Shown piece after piece: positions 16,429-25,289 of a DNA stretch of 64,000 nt. This DNA comes from Gp1-AA145 sp963757135. GTDB taxonomy: Bacteria; Acidobacteriota; Terriglobia; Terriglobales; Acidobacteriaceae. Numbering within the stretch: position 1 is the stretch's first letter; each line of letters begins with the position of its first letter. The stretch is taken from assembly GCA_963757135.1 (NCBI GenBank), contig CAVWQE010000002.1, forward strand, positions 140,175 to 204,174, given 5' to 3'. The translations under genes and the position numbers were made by a program. Below the pieces are notes generated by a model. That model saw only the letters and a program-made list of their open reading frames with translations. It was not told the origin of the DNA and searched no databases.

Positions 16429-18276
16429 CTACTCCTGTAAAAGGTGATTGACTGCGCCCACAGTGGCATCCCAATTTCTTGATAATGCCTGCGCCTGGGC
16501 ATAAGCAGCTTGCGCTTCCTGCCGGCGTCCGGCTTTGGATAGCGCCTGCGCGAGCAGAAGGTATTCGGGACCCCCAGCCTCTACTTTCACCGCTTGTGAG
16601 TAGTATTCAGACGCGTGAGCCAAGTCACCTTCCTTCTGAGCGATTAGTCCTAATCCGATCCAGGCATACTTGTTTCCTGGCAAAAGGCTGAGAGCAGATT
16701 CATAGCTCTGCCGCGCCCGCGGAAAATCTCCTGCTGCACGATAGATGGATCCCAAATTTCCGAACGCGGTAGCACGCAGAGAGGGGTCCGTCGAAAGCCC
16801 CAAGGCGGAGGTGTAGTGCTCGGCAGCGGCCTGCGGCCGGCCCTGCAACTTGTCACAAATCCCAAGGTCAAGCTGGCTGAAAGCGTCGCTGGGATCTATT
16901 GCCGCCGAAGCCTGGAAATGCGAGATGGCTTCCGGAATTCTTCCTTCATTAATAAGCTCGGCTCCGATGCTGTCGTGGGCCATCGTATTACGGTCGTTGA
17001 TAGTAAGCGCATGCGACCATAGCGAAACTGTATTTCTCCAATATCCGATTTGCGCTTCGGTTGACCCGCAAAATCCCAGAATTACCGCGGCACCGAGCAA
17101 CGCCGGATAGACCTTCGAGACTCCCCGGGCCTGCGCCCAATCTGAAATGCTCCACACCACAGCGACAAATATGCCGACAAATGGAATGTATGCATACCGG
17201 TCAGCCATTGCCTGCTCGCCAACCTGCACCAGTCCGATCACCGGTACCATTGTGCCCAGAAACCACAACCAGCCTACAGTCAGATAGCGCATCTCTTTAG
17301 CGAGGAACACGCCAGCGGTGATGAGTAGTAATACCACCAGGGCAAGTGCCGCTTGCCAGACTGAGACGCGATCGGGATGCGGATAGAACGCAGTCAGGTG
17401 TGAGGGCCAGACCGCTTTTTCTAAATACCAGGCATAGGAAACGACCGCATTCAGGCCCCGATTCCAGAGCGAATACTTGCCGTGAATGGCGCCCCCTTGC
17501 TTCTGAACAATAATCGTGATCACAGCGCTGGCGGCAGAAAGCGCCAGCAGTGGCACTTTTTCATAAACCAGGCGAACCCATGATGTCTGTTTCTCCCGCT
17601 GCAACGGCCAATAATCGAGTAACAGCAGGACAAACGGCAGCGTTATAGCCATCGGCTTCGACATCAATGCCAGCGCGAACAGCAGGGCAATCAGGCTGTA
17701 TCGTTTCCAGTCAGGCCTTTGCGTGTACCAGCGATATGCCAGGAGCGCCAGCATAAAAAACAGCATGCAAAGTACGCTCTTTCTTTCGGAAATCCACGCC
17801 ACAGATTCAACGTTGAGGGGATGAATGGCGAACAATGCCGCGACCATAGCGCTCCTCCACGGCAAGCCCGTGACACTGTCAAGAAATAGAAATAGGAGTA
17901 GCGCACAAATGGCATGCAACAGCACGCTCACGTAATGGTGTCCGGCGGCTCTGCCTTGAAAGAGCTGGCAATCGAGTGCGTGCGATATCCAGGTGACGGG
18001 ATGCCAATTAGCGCTGTCGGTGGTGCGGAAAGCCCACTTCACCGTACTCCATTTCAGGCCGGCCTGAACGTGGGGATTGCCGGTTACGTAGGCGGGATCG
18101 TCGAAGGTCACGAATTCGTTATGGGCGGCTGGATTGTACGCGAGGAGGGTCAGCAGGGTGATTAGAAGCGAAAGAAGGGCGCGGCGGTTCCCCGCAGAAT
18201 GAAAAAGCTCGGGCGCACTTTTCGGAGCTGGTTTCAGCTGGGTGGCGGGAGTGGCCATACTTGAATTTAAGCACAT
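16429..18276 (-). CDS. TMTC-like polytopic membrane protein with C-terminal TPRs
   Basis: The 615-residue protein has about ten membrane helices in residues 30-400 and TPR pairs in 420-600 (SDAFSQLDLGICDKLQGRPQAAAEHYTSAL; ATAFGNLGSIYRAAGDFPRARQSYESAL). The motif TFDDPAYVTGNPHV with NWHPVTWISHALDCQLF matches the first luminal loop of TMTC/protein O-mannosyltransferase (GT-C fold) relatives, where an acidic pair serves catalysis. It lies between two type IV pilin genes on the same strand. Pilin glycosylation is an inference from that position. Alternatively it may act as a scaffold. Confidence 0.75.
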   Translation of the reverse strand: MCLNSSMATPATQLKPAPKSAPELFHSAGNRRALLSLLITLLTLLAYNPAAHNEFVTFDDPAYVTGNPHVQAGLKWSTVKWAFRTTDSANWHPVTWISHALDCQLFQGRAAGHHYVSVLLHAICALLLFLFLDSVTGLPWRSAMVAALFAIHPLNVESVAWISERKSVLCMLFFMLALLAYRWYTQRPDWKRYSLIALLFALALMSKPMAITLPFVLLLLDYWPLQREKQTSWVRLVYEKVPLLALSAASAVITIIVQKQGGAIHGKYSLWNRGLNAVVSYAWYLEKAVWPSHLTAFYPHPDRVSVWQAALALVVLLLITAGVFLAKEMRYLTVGWLWFLGTMVPVIGLVQVGEQAMADRYAYIPFVGIFVAVVWSISDWAQARGVSKVYPALLGAAVILGFCGSTEAQIGYWRNTVSLWSHALTINDRNTMAHDSIGAELINEGRIPEAISHFQASAAIDPSDAFSQLDLGICDKLQGRPQAAAEHYTSALGLSTDPSLRATAFGNLGSIYRAAGDFPRARQSYESALSLLPGNKYAWIGLGLIAQKEGDLAHASEYYSQAVKVEAGGPEYLLLAQALSKAGRRQEAQAAYAQAQALSRNWDATVGAVNHLLQE

Positions 18277-18330
18277 TAGTCAGGCCCGCTTTAGGCGGGT
18301 AATGCTGAATGTGCTCACCAAAGTAATAAG

Positions 18331-18354
18331 GGAGCAGCGGTTACCCGCTGCTCC
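18331..18354 (-). terminator. Hairpin downstream of the pilin gene
   Basis: A perfect 10-bp stem GGAGCAGCGG (18331-18340) / CCGCTGCTCC (18345-18354) with a 4-base loop lies 46 bases after the stop of the minus-strand pilin. The following T-run is weak (CTTATTACTTTGG on the minus strand), so it may act as a terminator or as mRNA 3'-end protection, as is common for abundant pilin transcripts. Confidence 0.55.
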
Positions 18355-18400
18355 CCGCCCGTTGCCCCTCCCCCGAGGCCTCAGGCCAAGTTGCTGTTAG

Positions 18401-18895
18401 TTAGTTGCCGAGCGAAGGAAGCACAACGCAAGCAGCGCTCGTGGCGTTTGTGGCGCCAGTTGAGTCTTTCCGCACCACAGCGTCTTCGATCGAGCAGAAG
18501 CTGTTCACGCCGCTGCTGCCGATTGCGATAGGATGCGCCTCAGCGGTGTATCCGCCCACGATCGTTGTTCCATCCGCAGCGAAGTGGTAGCCGCTCTTGC
18601 CTGCGCCGCCGTTATCGGTGGCGAGACTCTGATCAATCAGACAAGCAGTTGTAGAGCTCGGAGTGCAAGGACCCGCACCGCCAAGCACTGACAAGTTGGC
18701 ATAGTTGGCTGCCGGATAAGCAGTAATGAAGCTGACTTCAGCAGTGTTGATGGTACGAATGGTGCTGGCCGCAGACGACTCATTGGCCGCGATGCGGGCG
18801 CGCAGCAAGTTCGGAATAGCAATCGCGGCGATGATCAGGATGATCGCGACCACGATCAGCAACTCAATTAACGAAAAACCCTTCTGTTTACGCAT
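18401..18895 (-). CDS. pilA: Type IV major pilin-like protein
   Basis: The ATG at 18895 gives a six-residue leader MRKQKG before FSLIELLIVVAIILIIAAIAIPNLLRARIAANESSAASTIRTINTAE, a textbook type IVa pilin N-terminus with Phe+1 and Glu+5. The 164-residue precursor has cysteines in CTPSSTTACLID and FCSIED that could form pilus-domain disulfides. An earlier in-frame start at 18931 would add 12 residues without support. It is followed by a strong hairpin and then by the TMTC-like gene. Calling it the major pilin is inferred from the short leader and the single-gene transcript. Confidence 0.88.
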   Translation of the reverse strand: MRKQKGFSLIELLIVVAIILIIAAIAIPNLLRARIAANESSAASTIRTINTAEVSFITAYPAANYANLSVLGGAGPCTPSSTTACLIDQSLATDNGGAGKSGYHFAADGTTIVGGYTAEAHPIAIGSSGVNSFCSIEDAVVRKDSTGATNATSAACVVLPSLGN

Positions 18896-19261
18896 TTTTG
18901 TAGTTTTCCCTCTTGTGGGTTTTGAACCCAATTTTAAACCTGTTTCTATCCTGGTCTCAGCGACCCGACGCCAGTTATCCTCGCACTTCCCTCGCCAACG
19001 ATGTTAATTACGAAAGTTATAGCGGCTCAACACCTCGCCATCCATGATTTTCAGCGACTTACGCCTGCAACCCGCACTCAGACAGTCCGCAAATCCTTGG
19101 GATCCTGTCACAGCTTGTCATTTCGGCTGACATTTTGTGTCATTCTGGCACGCGTTTTATGAGACTCGCTCAACGTGGGAACGGCTGCTTTGACTCTTCT
19201 TGCGACGGAAAACAACAAGGTGGGCGGAAGCGCTTAGAGGGTAAAGAAAACCAATCGAAAC
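18896..19261. other. Pilin upstream region with TGTCA/TGACA motifs and a sigma-54-like element
   Basis: This 366-bp gap between pilin and fabF has no convincing gene. At 19106-19142 there are three TGTCA and one TGACA pentamers in alternating orientation. They are followed on the plus strand by TGGCACG (19146-19152), the consensus -24 element of sigma-54 promoters; the expected TTGC at -12 is instead TTAT. On the minus strand the same block lies about 210 bases upstream of the pilin start, a distance suited to enhancer binding. Confidence 0.4.
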
Positions 19262-20518
19262 CTATGCCGACTTCCTTAACACCAGCGCTGAGTTCTTCGA
19301 TCCAAATGCGATGCAGTTGCAGACCGCGTGCTCGATCTCCTTTTTTCGGCCAGCCTGGGCTACATAGTCCAAATCACAGTCTTTATCTGGATTCTCCAGA
19401 TTGATGGTGGGCGGCAACTGGCTATGCTCCATCGCAACCAGAGTGGCGGCAACGCCCGCTGCTCCACACGCTCCTTGCGGATGCCCAATCTGCGATTTCA
19501 ATGCCGACATGGGAACTTGCCTTGCCCGTTCCTCGCCGAGAGCCAGCTTTAGGGCTCGGGTCTCGATGCGATCGTTCAATTGCGTGGAGGTTCCGTGAAG
19601 GTTTACGTAATCGACTTGTTCGGGGCCGATCCCGGCATTCTTGACGGCCAACTGAATAGCACGCGAGGGCTCCTCGCCGCATTCCATCAAACGGACGCGA
19701 TGATAAGCTTCACAAGTCGAACCGTAACCAGCGACTTCAGCCAGGATTTTCGCTCCGCGTGCCCGGGCGTGTTCGTACTCCTCGAACACAAACATCCAGG
19801 AACCCTCTGCCAAAACGAACCCGTCGCGATCGGCAGAAAATGGCCGCGAGCCTTTTTCCGGGTTGGCGTTCCACTTTTCGGTCAGGATTCCCATTAGTAT
19901 GAATCCGCGCACGGTTCCCAGCGAAATGGGAGCATCGGCTCCTCCGGTCAGAACGCAATCGAGTCGCCCGGATTCGATTTGGCGCGTGGCATAAGCCATG
20001 GCGTCGGTCGAAGAAGTGCAACCAGTGGTGATGACGTGGCTGGGGCCTTTGAGCGCGAAGCGGCAGTTCAGCTCACTGGAGAGCGAACCCATTACTCCCG
20101 TCGGGATACAGAACAGGCTCATCTTGCTGACCTGGCCGTGGAAATAGAGCCGGTACTGCTCTTCGGTAAATTCCTGTGAGCCGCCGCCGGTACCCATGAT
20201 GACGCCAAAGCGCCGCCGTTCTTCAAGCGGCAGGGAAGCGGCGCCAATGCCCGCGCTGGCGAGGGCCTCGCTAGAAGCGCACAGCGCCAGGGGCAGTACG
20301 CGCGAAACGTGCTTGCGCTCTTTTTTTTCCACCCAGGCGAGTTCGTCGAATCCGGTAACTTCTCCGGCGATCTGGACTCCGATGGCCGATGAATCAAAGC
20401 GCGAAATTCGCCGCACCCCGCTCCGTCCCGCCAGTGCGCCTTCTGAAAAAGCTAAAGTCCCAATCCCGTTCGGACTGACGACTCCCATTCCCGTGATAAC
20501 GCAGCGTCGTTTGGTCAT
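19262..20518 (-). CDS. fabF: Beta-ketoacyl-ACP synthase II (FabF-like)
   Basis: The 418-residue thiolase-fold enzyme has the nucleophile Cys167 in TTGCTSSTDA, the histidines His308 in NLHGTSTQLND and His346 in SQIGHPQGACG, and the Lys341 of KAS enzymes. It condenses malonyl-ACP with acyl-ACP. The ATG at 20518 gives the usual FabF length; an upstream TTG at 20554 would add 12 residues. Residue 200-230 loops and the STQLND sequence in place of the usual STPLGD suggest a specialised KASII rather than the housekeeping copy. No acyl-carrier gene is adjacent. Confidence 0.9.
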   Translation of the reverse strand: MTKRRCVITGMGVVSPNGIGTLAFSEGALAGRSGVRRISRFDSSAIGVQIAGEVTGFDELAWVEKKERKHVSRVLPLALCASSEALASAGIGAASLPLEERRRFGVIMGTGGGSQEFTEEQYRLYFHGQVSKMSLFCIPTGVMGSLSSELNCRFALKGPSHVITTGCTSSTDAMAYATRQIESGRLDCVLTGGADAPISLGTVRGFILMGILTEKWNANPEKGSRPFSADRDGFVLAEGSWMFVFEEYEHARARGAKILAEVAGYGSTCEAYHRVRLMECGEEPSRAIQLAVKNAGIGPEQVDYVNLHGTSTQLNDRIETRALKLALGEERARQVPMSALKSQIGHPQGACGAAGVAATLVAMEHSQLPPTINLENPDKDCDLDYVAQAGRKKEIEHAVCNCIAFGSKNSALVLRKSA

Positions 20519-20728
20519 AGACAAAATAGGTAGATTCGACCCCGGAAATCCCAAGTTGAAGGATGCTCCGGCTGGGCCATCTTTAGAAAATAACAGGAAA
20601 CCTGAAGTAGCAGGGTGCGCCCGAATCTTTGCGGTGTCAAATTTTCGTCAGGAAGATCGTTTTCGGCACTCGTGAACTGGAGGTCCAATGGCGTTAACGG
20701 ATGAAGGCAGGTCGTGGCCCCTACCCAG

Positions 20729-21448
20729 CTACTGAGCCAGGTATCCGCCGTCGATCACCAGTTCTGTGCCGGTCATGAAGCTTGACTCATCCGATGCAAG
20801 GAAAAGACAACCATTCGCGATTTCGAGCGGAGTGCCTGCGCGCTTCATTGGCGTCTGGCCAATAACGTAGGCGTTGATTGCCGGATCCTGAGCCTGTGTC
20901 AGCGGCGTGTCTATAAAGCCTGGATGGATCGAATTCACGCGGATTCCATCGCCGACGTAGGTAATGGCGGCATTCTTTGACATCATGACCACTGCGCCCT
21001 TGGTGGCATGATAGGCGTGCGCGCCCGGAACTGCTGCGGTCCCCCAGATCGAGGATACGTTTATGATCGAGCCGCTCTTATGCGCCTGCATGTGCGGGAT
21101 CACTTCTCTCATCCCGAAAAAGCAACCGTCCTGATTTACACCCAAAACCTTGCGCCAGTTCTCAGTGCTGCAGTCGTGTACGGCGTCATAGACCGCTGTT
21201 CCCGCATTGTTCACCAGAACATCCACCCGGCGGTGCGCCGCCACGATGTCAGCCACTACGCGCCTCCAGTGCTCCTCCTTTGAGACGTCCAACTCGACCC
21301 CGGTCACGCCTCGTGGAAAAATGCCGGACGGGTTGCTCGAACTGCCGGCATAGACAATTGCGCCCTCTTGGGCAAACAGCTCTGCCACCGTGAAACCGAT
21401 GCCGCGTGACGCCCCCGTCACCAGCGCCACTTTCCCTTTGAGCCTCAT
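20729..21448 (-). CDS. Short-chain dehydrogenase/reductase (classical SDR)
   Basis: The 239-residue protein shows the cofactor motif TGASRGIG, the NNAG motif, the catalytic Ser of INVSSIWG, and Tyr-x-x-x-Lys in YHATKG. The C-terminal DGGYLAQ is usual for 3alpha/20beta-hydroxysteroid dehydrogenase-like SDRs. NAD(P) specificity and substrate are not readable. The start ATG has AGGAGG about eight bases upstream. It lies between fabF and the ubiD-family gene, all on the minus strand but well separated. Confidence 0.9.
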   Translation of the reverse strand: MRLKGKVALVTGASRGIGFTVAELFAQEGAIVYAGSSSNPSGIFPRGVTGVELDVSKEEHWRRVVADIVAAHRRVDVLVNNAGTAVYDAVHDCSTENWRKVLGVNQDGCFFGMREVIPHMQAHKSGSIINVSSIWGTAAVPGAHAYHATKGAVVMMSKNAAITYVGDGIRVNSIHPGFIDTPLTQAQDPAINAYVIGQTPMKRAGTPLEIANGCLFLASDESSFMTGTELVIDGGYLAQ

Positions 21449-21715
21449 TTCCTGCCTCCTGATTTCAACTGGATTCCTGTGGGGATTTTCCCTGTGGATT
21501 TCTCGATCGGATTTTTGTCAAGCCCCTTCAGAGCCGCATTTTCTCGCAAGCGAATGAAACTATTGCGAATATAAACCTGCGAACCTTGGCGCGATGCCCC
21601 CCACCAAAAATGCTACTCTGAAAATAGGATCAAAAAAGAGAGAACCCCACGTCTCGAAAGCGCGAAACATGGGCACCCACGCCCGCCTTTTGTTTTTCCC
21701 TGAATGTCAGATCGA

Positions 21716-23326
21716 TCAGTCGATTCCAAGCTCTTTTATGAGCGCCTTCCACTTGGCATCGACGAGAGCTTTGGTTTTGCCGTCCATCACGATCTCGTCC
21801 GGCCAGGGACGGCTGAAGCCCTCGGTGGGCCATTTGCGCGTTGCATCAATGCCCATCTTGGAACCGAAGTTCGGGAGCCGTGAGGCGTGGTCGAGCGAAT
21901 CTATGGGACCGAGAGTGAATTGAATGTCACGCTCGGGATCGATGTTGTTGAAGACCTTGAGCGTAACCTCGGCGATGTCCTGCACGTTTACGTCTTCGTC
22001 AACCACAATGACGCACTTGGTAAACATCGCCTGGCCCAGCGACCAGATGGCGTTCATCGCTTTGCGCGCCTGGCCGGGGTAGGACTTGCGAATCGAGACG
22101 ATCATCAAGTTGTGAAACACGCCTTCGATGGGAAGGTTGACGTCAACGAGCTCGGGAATGGTGAGCTTCATGAGCGGCAGAAAAATGCGTTCGACGGCTT
22201 TGCCCATGTAGGCGTCTTCTTGCGGCGGCTTGCCGACTATAGTCGTCGCGTAAATCGGATTGTTGCGATGGGTAACGCAGGTGACGTGAAATACGGGATA
22301 GAGGTCTTCCAGCGAGTAGAACCCGGTGTGATCGCCAAACGGGCCTTCGGTACGAAGTTCGTCCAGATTGACATGACCTTCAAGCACAATTTCTGACGAC
22401 GCCGGAACTTCAATATCCACGGTCTCGCACTTCACCAGTTCGACCGGCTTTTGCCGTAGGAAACCGGCGATCAAATATTCTTCGACTTCGGGAGGCGCGG
22501 GAACAATAGCCGAAAATGTAATTGCGGGGTCAGTGCCGATGGCGACGGCCACGTCCATTCTGCCGCTGGGAAGATTGTCCGCGAGCAGTGAGCCGCCGGA
22601 AGTACGCGCCATAATATCAACCGAAGTTGAAGCGGGTTGCCCCACCCTTGTCGCGGTGTTTGCGACAGGGTGGGGATTTGTTTCGCTCCCGGACGCGGCA
22701 CGTCTTAGCATTTCGCGATAGTGTTCCGCGCCGATTTTCTGCCGCTGCCAGTGCATGCCGGTGGTATGTTCATCGAAAACCTGCATGCGATACATACCGA
22801 CATTCCGCTTGCCGGTTTTAGGATCGCGCGTGATCACGCACGGCAGCGTGATGAAGCGTCCGGCATCTTTCGGCCAGCACTGCAGGACCGGCAGTTCATT
22901 CAAACTGAAGTTGCCTTTGCGAATCACTTCTTTGCAGCGGCCGGTCGGAACAGTTTTTGGAAACAGATTGCCCATCTCGGTGAGTATGGGCAGCATTTTG
23001 ATCTTGTCGAGAAATCCCTGCGGCGATTTGACGTCCATGAACTGGCGTATGCGGCCGGCGATGTCGTCTAGCGATTCGACTTCGAGGGCCATGCGCATGC
23101 GCCGCTCGGAGCCGAACTGGTTGATGAGCACGGGAATCTGGTGGCCCTTGGGATTTTCGAACAGCAGCGCGGGGCCGCCGGAATGTCCCTGAGCATCGCG
23201 GCTTTTTGAAACGCGGTCGGTGATTTCCGCAATCTCGAGGATAGGATCAGCTTCAGTTTTGATTCTCTTCAGTTCGCCGGCGCGTTCAAGCGCGGCAATC
23301 CATTCACGAAGATCGTTATAGGCCAA
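21716..23326 (-). CDS. ubiD: UbiD-family prenylated-FMN decarboxylase with an in-frame inserted palindrome
   Basis: The 536-residue enzyme has UbiD hallmarks: VITRDPKTGKRNVGMYRMQVFDEHTTGMHW, VAVAIGTDPAITFSAIVPAP, the catalytic E-R-E region LRTEGPFGDHTGFYS, and PIYATTIVGKPPQEDAYMGKAVERIFLP. Such enzymes decarboxylate aromatic or enoic acids, classically 4-hydroxy-3-polyprenylbenzoate in quinone synthesis, with prFMN made by UbiX; no ubiX is nearby. Between EHYREMLRR and SGRMDVAVAIG it has a longer linker than E. coli UbiD (497 residues), and 22640-22675 there is a near-perfect palindrome. The start is a TTG; an in-frame stop excludes a longer form. Confidence 0.9.
   Translation of the reverse strand: MAYNDLREWIAALERAGELKRIKTEADPILEIAEITDRVSKSRDAQGHSGGPALLFENPKGHQIPVLINQFGSERRMRMALEVESLDDIAGRIRQFMDVKSPQGFLDKIKMLPILTEMGNLFPKTVPTGRCKEVIRKGNFSLNELPVLQCWPKDAGRFITLPCVITRDPKTGKRNVGMYRMQVFDEHTTGMHWQRQKIGAEHYREMLRRAASGSETNPHPVANTATRVGQPASTSVDIMARTSGGSLLADNLPSGRMDVAVAIGTDPAITFSAIVPAPPEVEEYLIAGFLRQKPVELVKCETVDIEVPASSEIVLEGHVNLDELRTEGPFGDHTGFYSLEDLYPVFHVTCVTHRNNPIYATTIVGKPPQEDAYMGKAVERIFLPLMKLTIPELVDVNLPIEGVFHNLMIVSIRKSYPGQARKAMNAIWSLGQAMFTKCVIVVDEDVNVQDIAEVTLKVFNNIDPERDIQFTLGPIDSLDHASRLPNFGSKMGIDATRKWPTEGFSRPWPDEIVMDGKTKALVDAKWKALIKELGID
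22640..22675. repeat. Palindromic repeat element inserted in frame within ubiD
   Basis: Arm CCCCACCCTTGTCGC (22640-22654), a 7-base loop, and arm GCGACAGGGTGGGG (22662-22675) pair over 14 bp with one bulged T. It encodes about residues 218-229 of UbiD (PHPVANTATRVG) without breaking the frame. It resembles REP-type palindromes and sits in a linker of the protein. Confidence 0.8.
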
Positions 23327-23379
23327 ATTGAGTCCTCAATGCCAGCATTCTGGAAAGCGCGATTATATAATCTCGCGCC

Positions 23380-24153
23380 ATGACCAATGACTTCCCAAAT
23401 TTCGACCTGCACGGAAAAACGGCTCTCGTGACCGGCTCAGCTCGTGGGCTGGGAAAGGCAATCGCGCTGGCCTTGGCGCACGCGGGCGCGGACGTGGCTC
23501 TCGGCCTGCGTGATCTACGGACAGGATCAGAGCTTGCCATCGAGATTGAACGCCTGGGTCGCCGTGCACTGCCGCTTCAGATGGATATGACGCACATGGA
23601 CCAGATTTCATCCGCGGTCGGCGAAGCTGCAGCACAGTTCGGCAAACTCGACATTCTGGTTAATAACGCCGGTATTGCGCCGGATAATCTGGCCGAGAAT
23701 GTTACTGAAGCCGATTTCGACGCAACACTGGCGATCAATCTGAAAGGCACATTTTTCGCCAGTCAGGCCGCGGGTAGGGTGATGATCCGCCAAAAATATG
23801 GGCGAATTATAAATATGAGCTCGCAGGCGGGATTCGCAGCCCTGCCGACGGAAAGCATTTATTGCATGACTAAGGCCGGGATTGCGCACCTGACGAAGTG
23901 CCTGGCCGTCGAATGGGGCAAGCACAACATAACCGTCAATGCCGTGGCTCCTACGTTCATCCATACACCTGGAACCGAGGAATATCTTTCGGTGCCTAAG
24001 AACCGTGCTGACACGGTGGAACGCATTGCTGCATTGCACCGCATCGGCGAGCCCATGGACGTCGCGGGCGCGGTTGTGTTTCTCGCATCGGATGCGGCTT
24101 CGCTCATCACGGGTCACACAATTCTGATAGACGGTGGTTGGACGGCACGCTGA
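23380..24153 (+). CDS. 3-oxoacyl-ACP reductase-like SDR
   Basis: The 257-residue SDR has TGSARGLGKAIALALAHAGADV, the NNAG motif (LVNNAGIAPDN), catalytic Ser in INMSSQAGF and YCMTKAG with Tyr and Lys, and the C-terminal ITGHTILIDGGW. It reads like FabG/gluconate 5-dehydrogenase-type proteins. Three SDR/KAS genes lie close together, but on different strands and with separate promoters. It diverges from ubiD with 53 bases between starts. Substrate unknown. Confidence 0.9.
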   Translation: MTNDFPNFDLHGKTALVTGSARGLGKAIALALAHAGADVALGLRDLRTGSELAIEIERLGRRALPLQMDMTHMDQISSAVGEAAAQFGKLDILVNNAGIAPDNLAENVTEADFDATLAINLKGTFFASQAAGRVMIRQKYGRIINMSSQAGFAALPTESIYCMTKAGIAHLTKCLAVEWGKHNITVNAVAPTFIHTPGTEEYLSVPKNRADTVERIAALHRIGEPMDVAGAVVFLASDAASLITGHTILIDGGWTAR

Positions 24154-24249
24154 TCGCGCAGTTCGACTGCTGATAACTTCGAAAAGCCCGGGCGTCCTCG
24201 CGCCGTTTTCTGATCGGAAACTCCAACTCAAATCTCCAGGAGGAAACAC

Positions 24250-24780
24250 ATGTCCCAGTCAATGGGATCGGGCACAGCTCCGTCTGCGAGTGTTCTTGCC
24301 CCGCCGCACGGACTTGATGAACTCATCGCAACCTTCGGCGACATCTTTAATTACATCCGCGAAGACCACACACTCGACCCGAAGTGGCAGGCTGATTTTC
24401 TGACAACGGTGCCGCTGCCGTTCGCCCTCCCGCTGTCGTGGGACAGTTCGCGGCAGGTGCAGCGGATGTCATGCCACCGACTGCTGGCGCAGATGTGTAC
24501 GGATGTTTTCGCGCACATTCAGAGCGCGGGATTGCAGTCGAAGATCACCAGCTTTGGCGGATGTTTCTCGTTCCGTCCGCAACGAACCGGGACCAAGCTT
24601 TCGACCCATGCCTGGGGCATCGCGCTGGATCTGAATCCGGAGTCAAACGCGCAGGGGACCGCCGGAAATATGGACGCCGGCGTCGTGGCAATCTTTATCC
24701 AGGCAGGATTTTCGTGGGGAGGAGATTGGCAGGGACGGGTGCGCGATCCCATGCACTTTCAATTTTGTACGGGGTATTGA
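24250..24780 (+). CDS. M15-family D-Ala-D-Ala carboxypeptidase-like protein
   Basis: The C-terminal half has the M15C zinc site: His120 and Asp127 in LSTHAWGIALDLNPE and His169 in RDPMHFQF, with the FSFRPQRTGTK strand before it. These enzymes cut peptidoglycan or peptides as in VanY and endolysins. The 176-residue protein has no signal peptide, so it may act in the cytoplasm or leave by another route. AGGAGG lies seven bases before the ATG. It stands between an SDR and a STAS gene on the same strand. Confidence 0.8.
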   Translation: MSQSMGSGTAPSASVLAPPHGLDELIATFGDIFNYIREDHTLDPKWQADFLTTVPLPFALPLSWDSSRQVQRMSCHRLLAQMCTDVFAHIQSAGLQSKITSFGGCFSFRPQRTGTKLSTHAWGIALDLNPESNAQGTAGNMDAGVVAIFIQAGFSWGGDWQGRVRDPMHFQFCTGY

Positions 24781-24837
24781 GGGGGCCTTGAGGTTCTTTG
24801 TGCGTGCGCTAGCTTCGCACGGGTCACATATGCTAGC

Positions 24838-25200
24838 ATGCAGCCGATGCAGCCCAGGTCCCTCGTGATCGAAGAGGTGTCGGATCCACAAAATGGACCG
24901 CATATCCTTCGTCTTAGCGGGCCGCTCATTCTCACCACGCTGCCCGAGTTCCAATCTAGAGTGCGGGTCGACCGGTCGCACAACTTGATACTCGATCTGA
25001 CCGAGGTTCCTTATCTTGACTCAGCGGGAATCGGTGCGCTGGTCGGGACCTATGTCAGGCACCAGAGAGACGAAAATGGCGTGTCTCTGGTGGGTGTAAA
25101 CGACCGTGTTCATGAAGCCTTGAAAATCGCCCATATCGAGCAATTTTTTCGGTTCTTCGATAGCCTCGGCGAAGCTCAAGCTAAACGCGTCGTAAGCTAG
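24838..25200 (+). CDS. STAS-domain anti-sigma factor antagonist-like protein
   Basis: The 120-residue protein is one STAS domain with the phosphorylation-site pattern LDLTEVPYLDSAGIGALVGTY (the Ser of DSAG), as in SpoIIAA/RsbV. Such proteins bind an anti-sigma kinase when unphosphorylated. No kinase or sigma gene is adjacent, so its partner must be elsewhere. A second STAS protein of the same type lies at 35179-35538. Two possible starts, 24838 and 24847, differ by three residues. Confidence 0.85.
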   Translation: MQPMQPRSLVIEEVSDPQNGPHILRLSGPLILTTLPEFQSRVRVDRSHNLILDLTEVPYLDSAGIGALVGTYVRHQRDENGVSLVGVNDRVHEALKIAHIEQFFRFFDSLGEAQAKRVVS

Positions 25201-25289
25201 CCTCAGAAAATTGTCGTCTCACAATACCCAACGGACCCTTGTAAGTGCCTGCAATGCCCACACGTGGACCTGGGAGTGAACTGCAGATA

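Noticed and set aside
21887..22396. Plus-strand open frame opposite ubiD
   Set aside because: Antisense to the conserved UbiD catalytic region; no start signal.
24250..24780. Phage endolysin as sign of a prophage
   Set aside because: The M15 peptidase stands alone between metabolic genes, with no phage structural or integrase genes.
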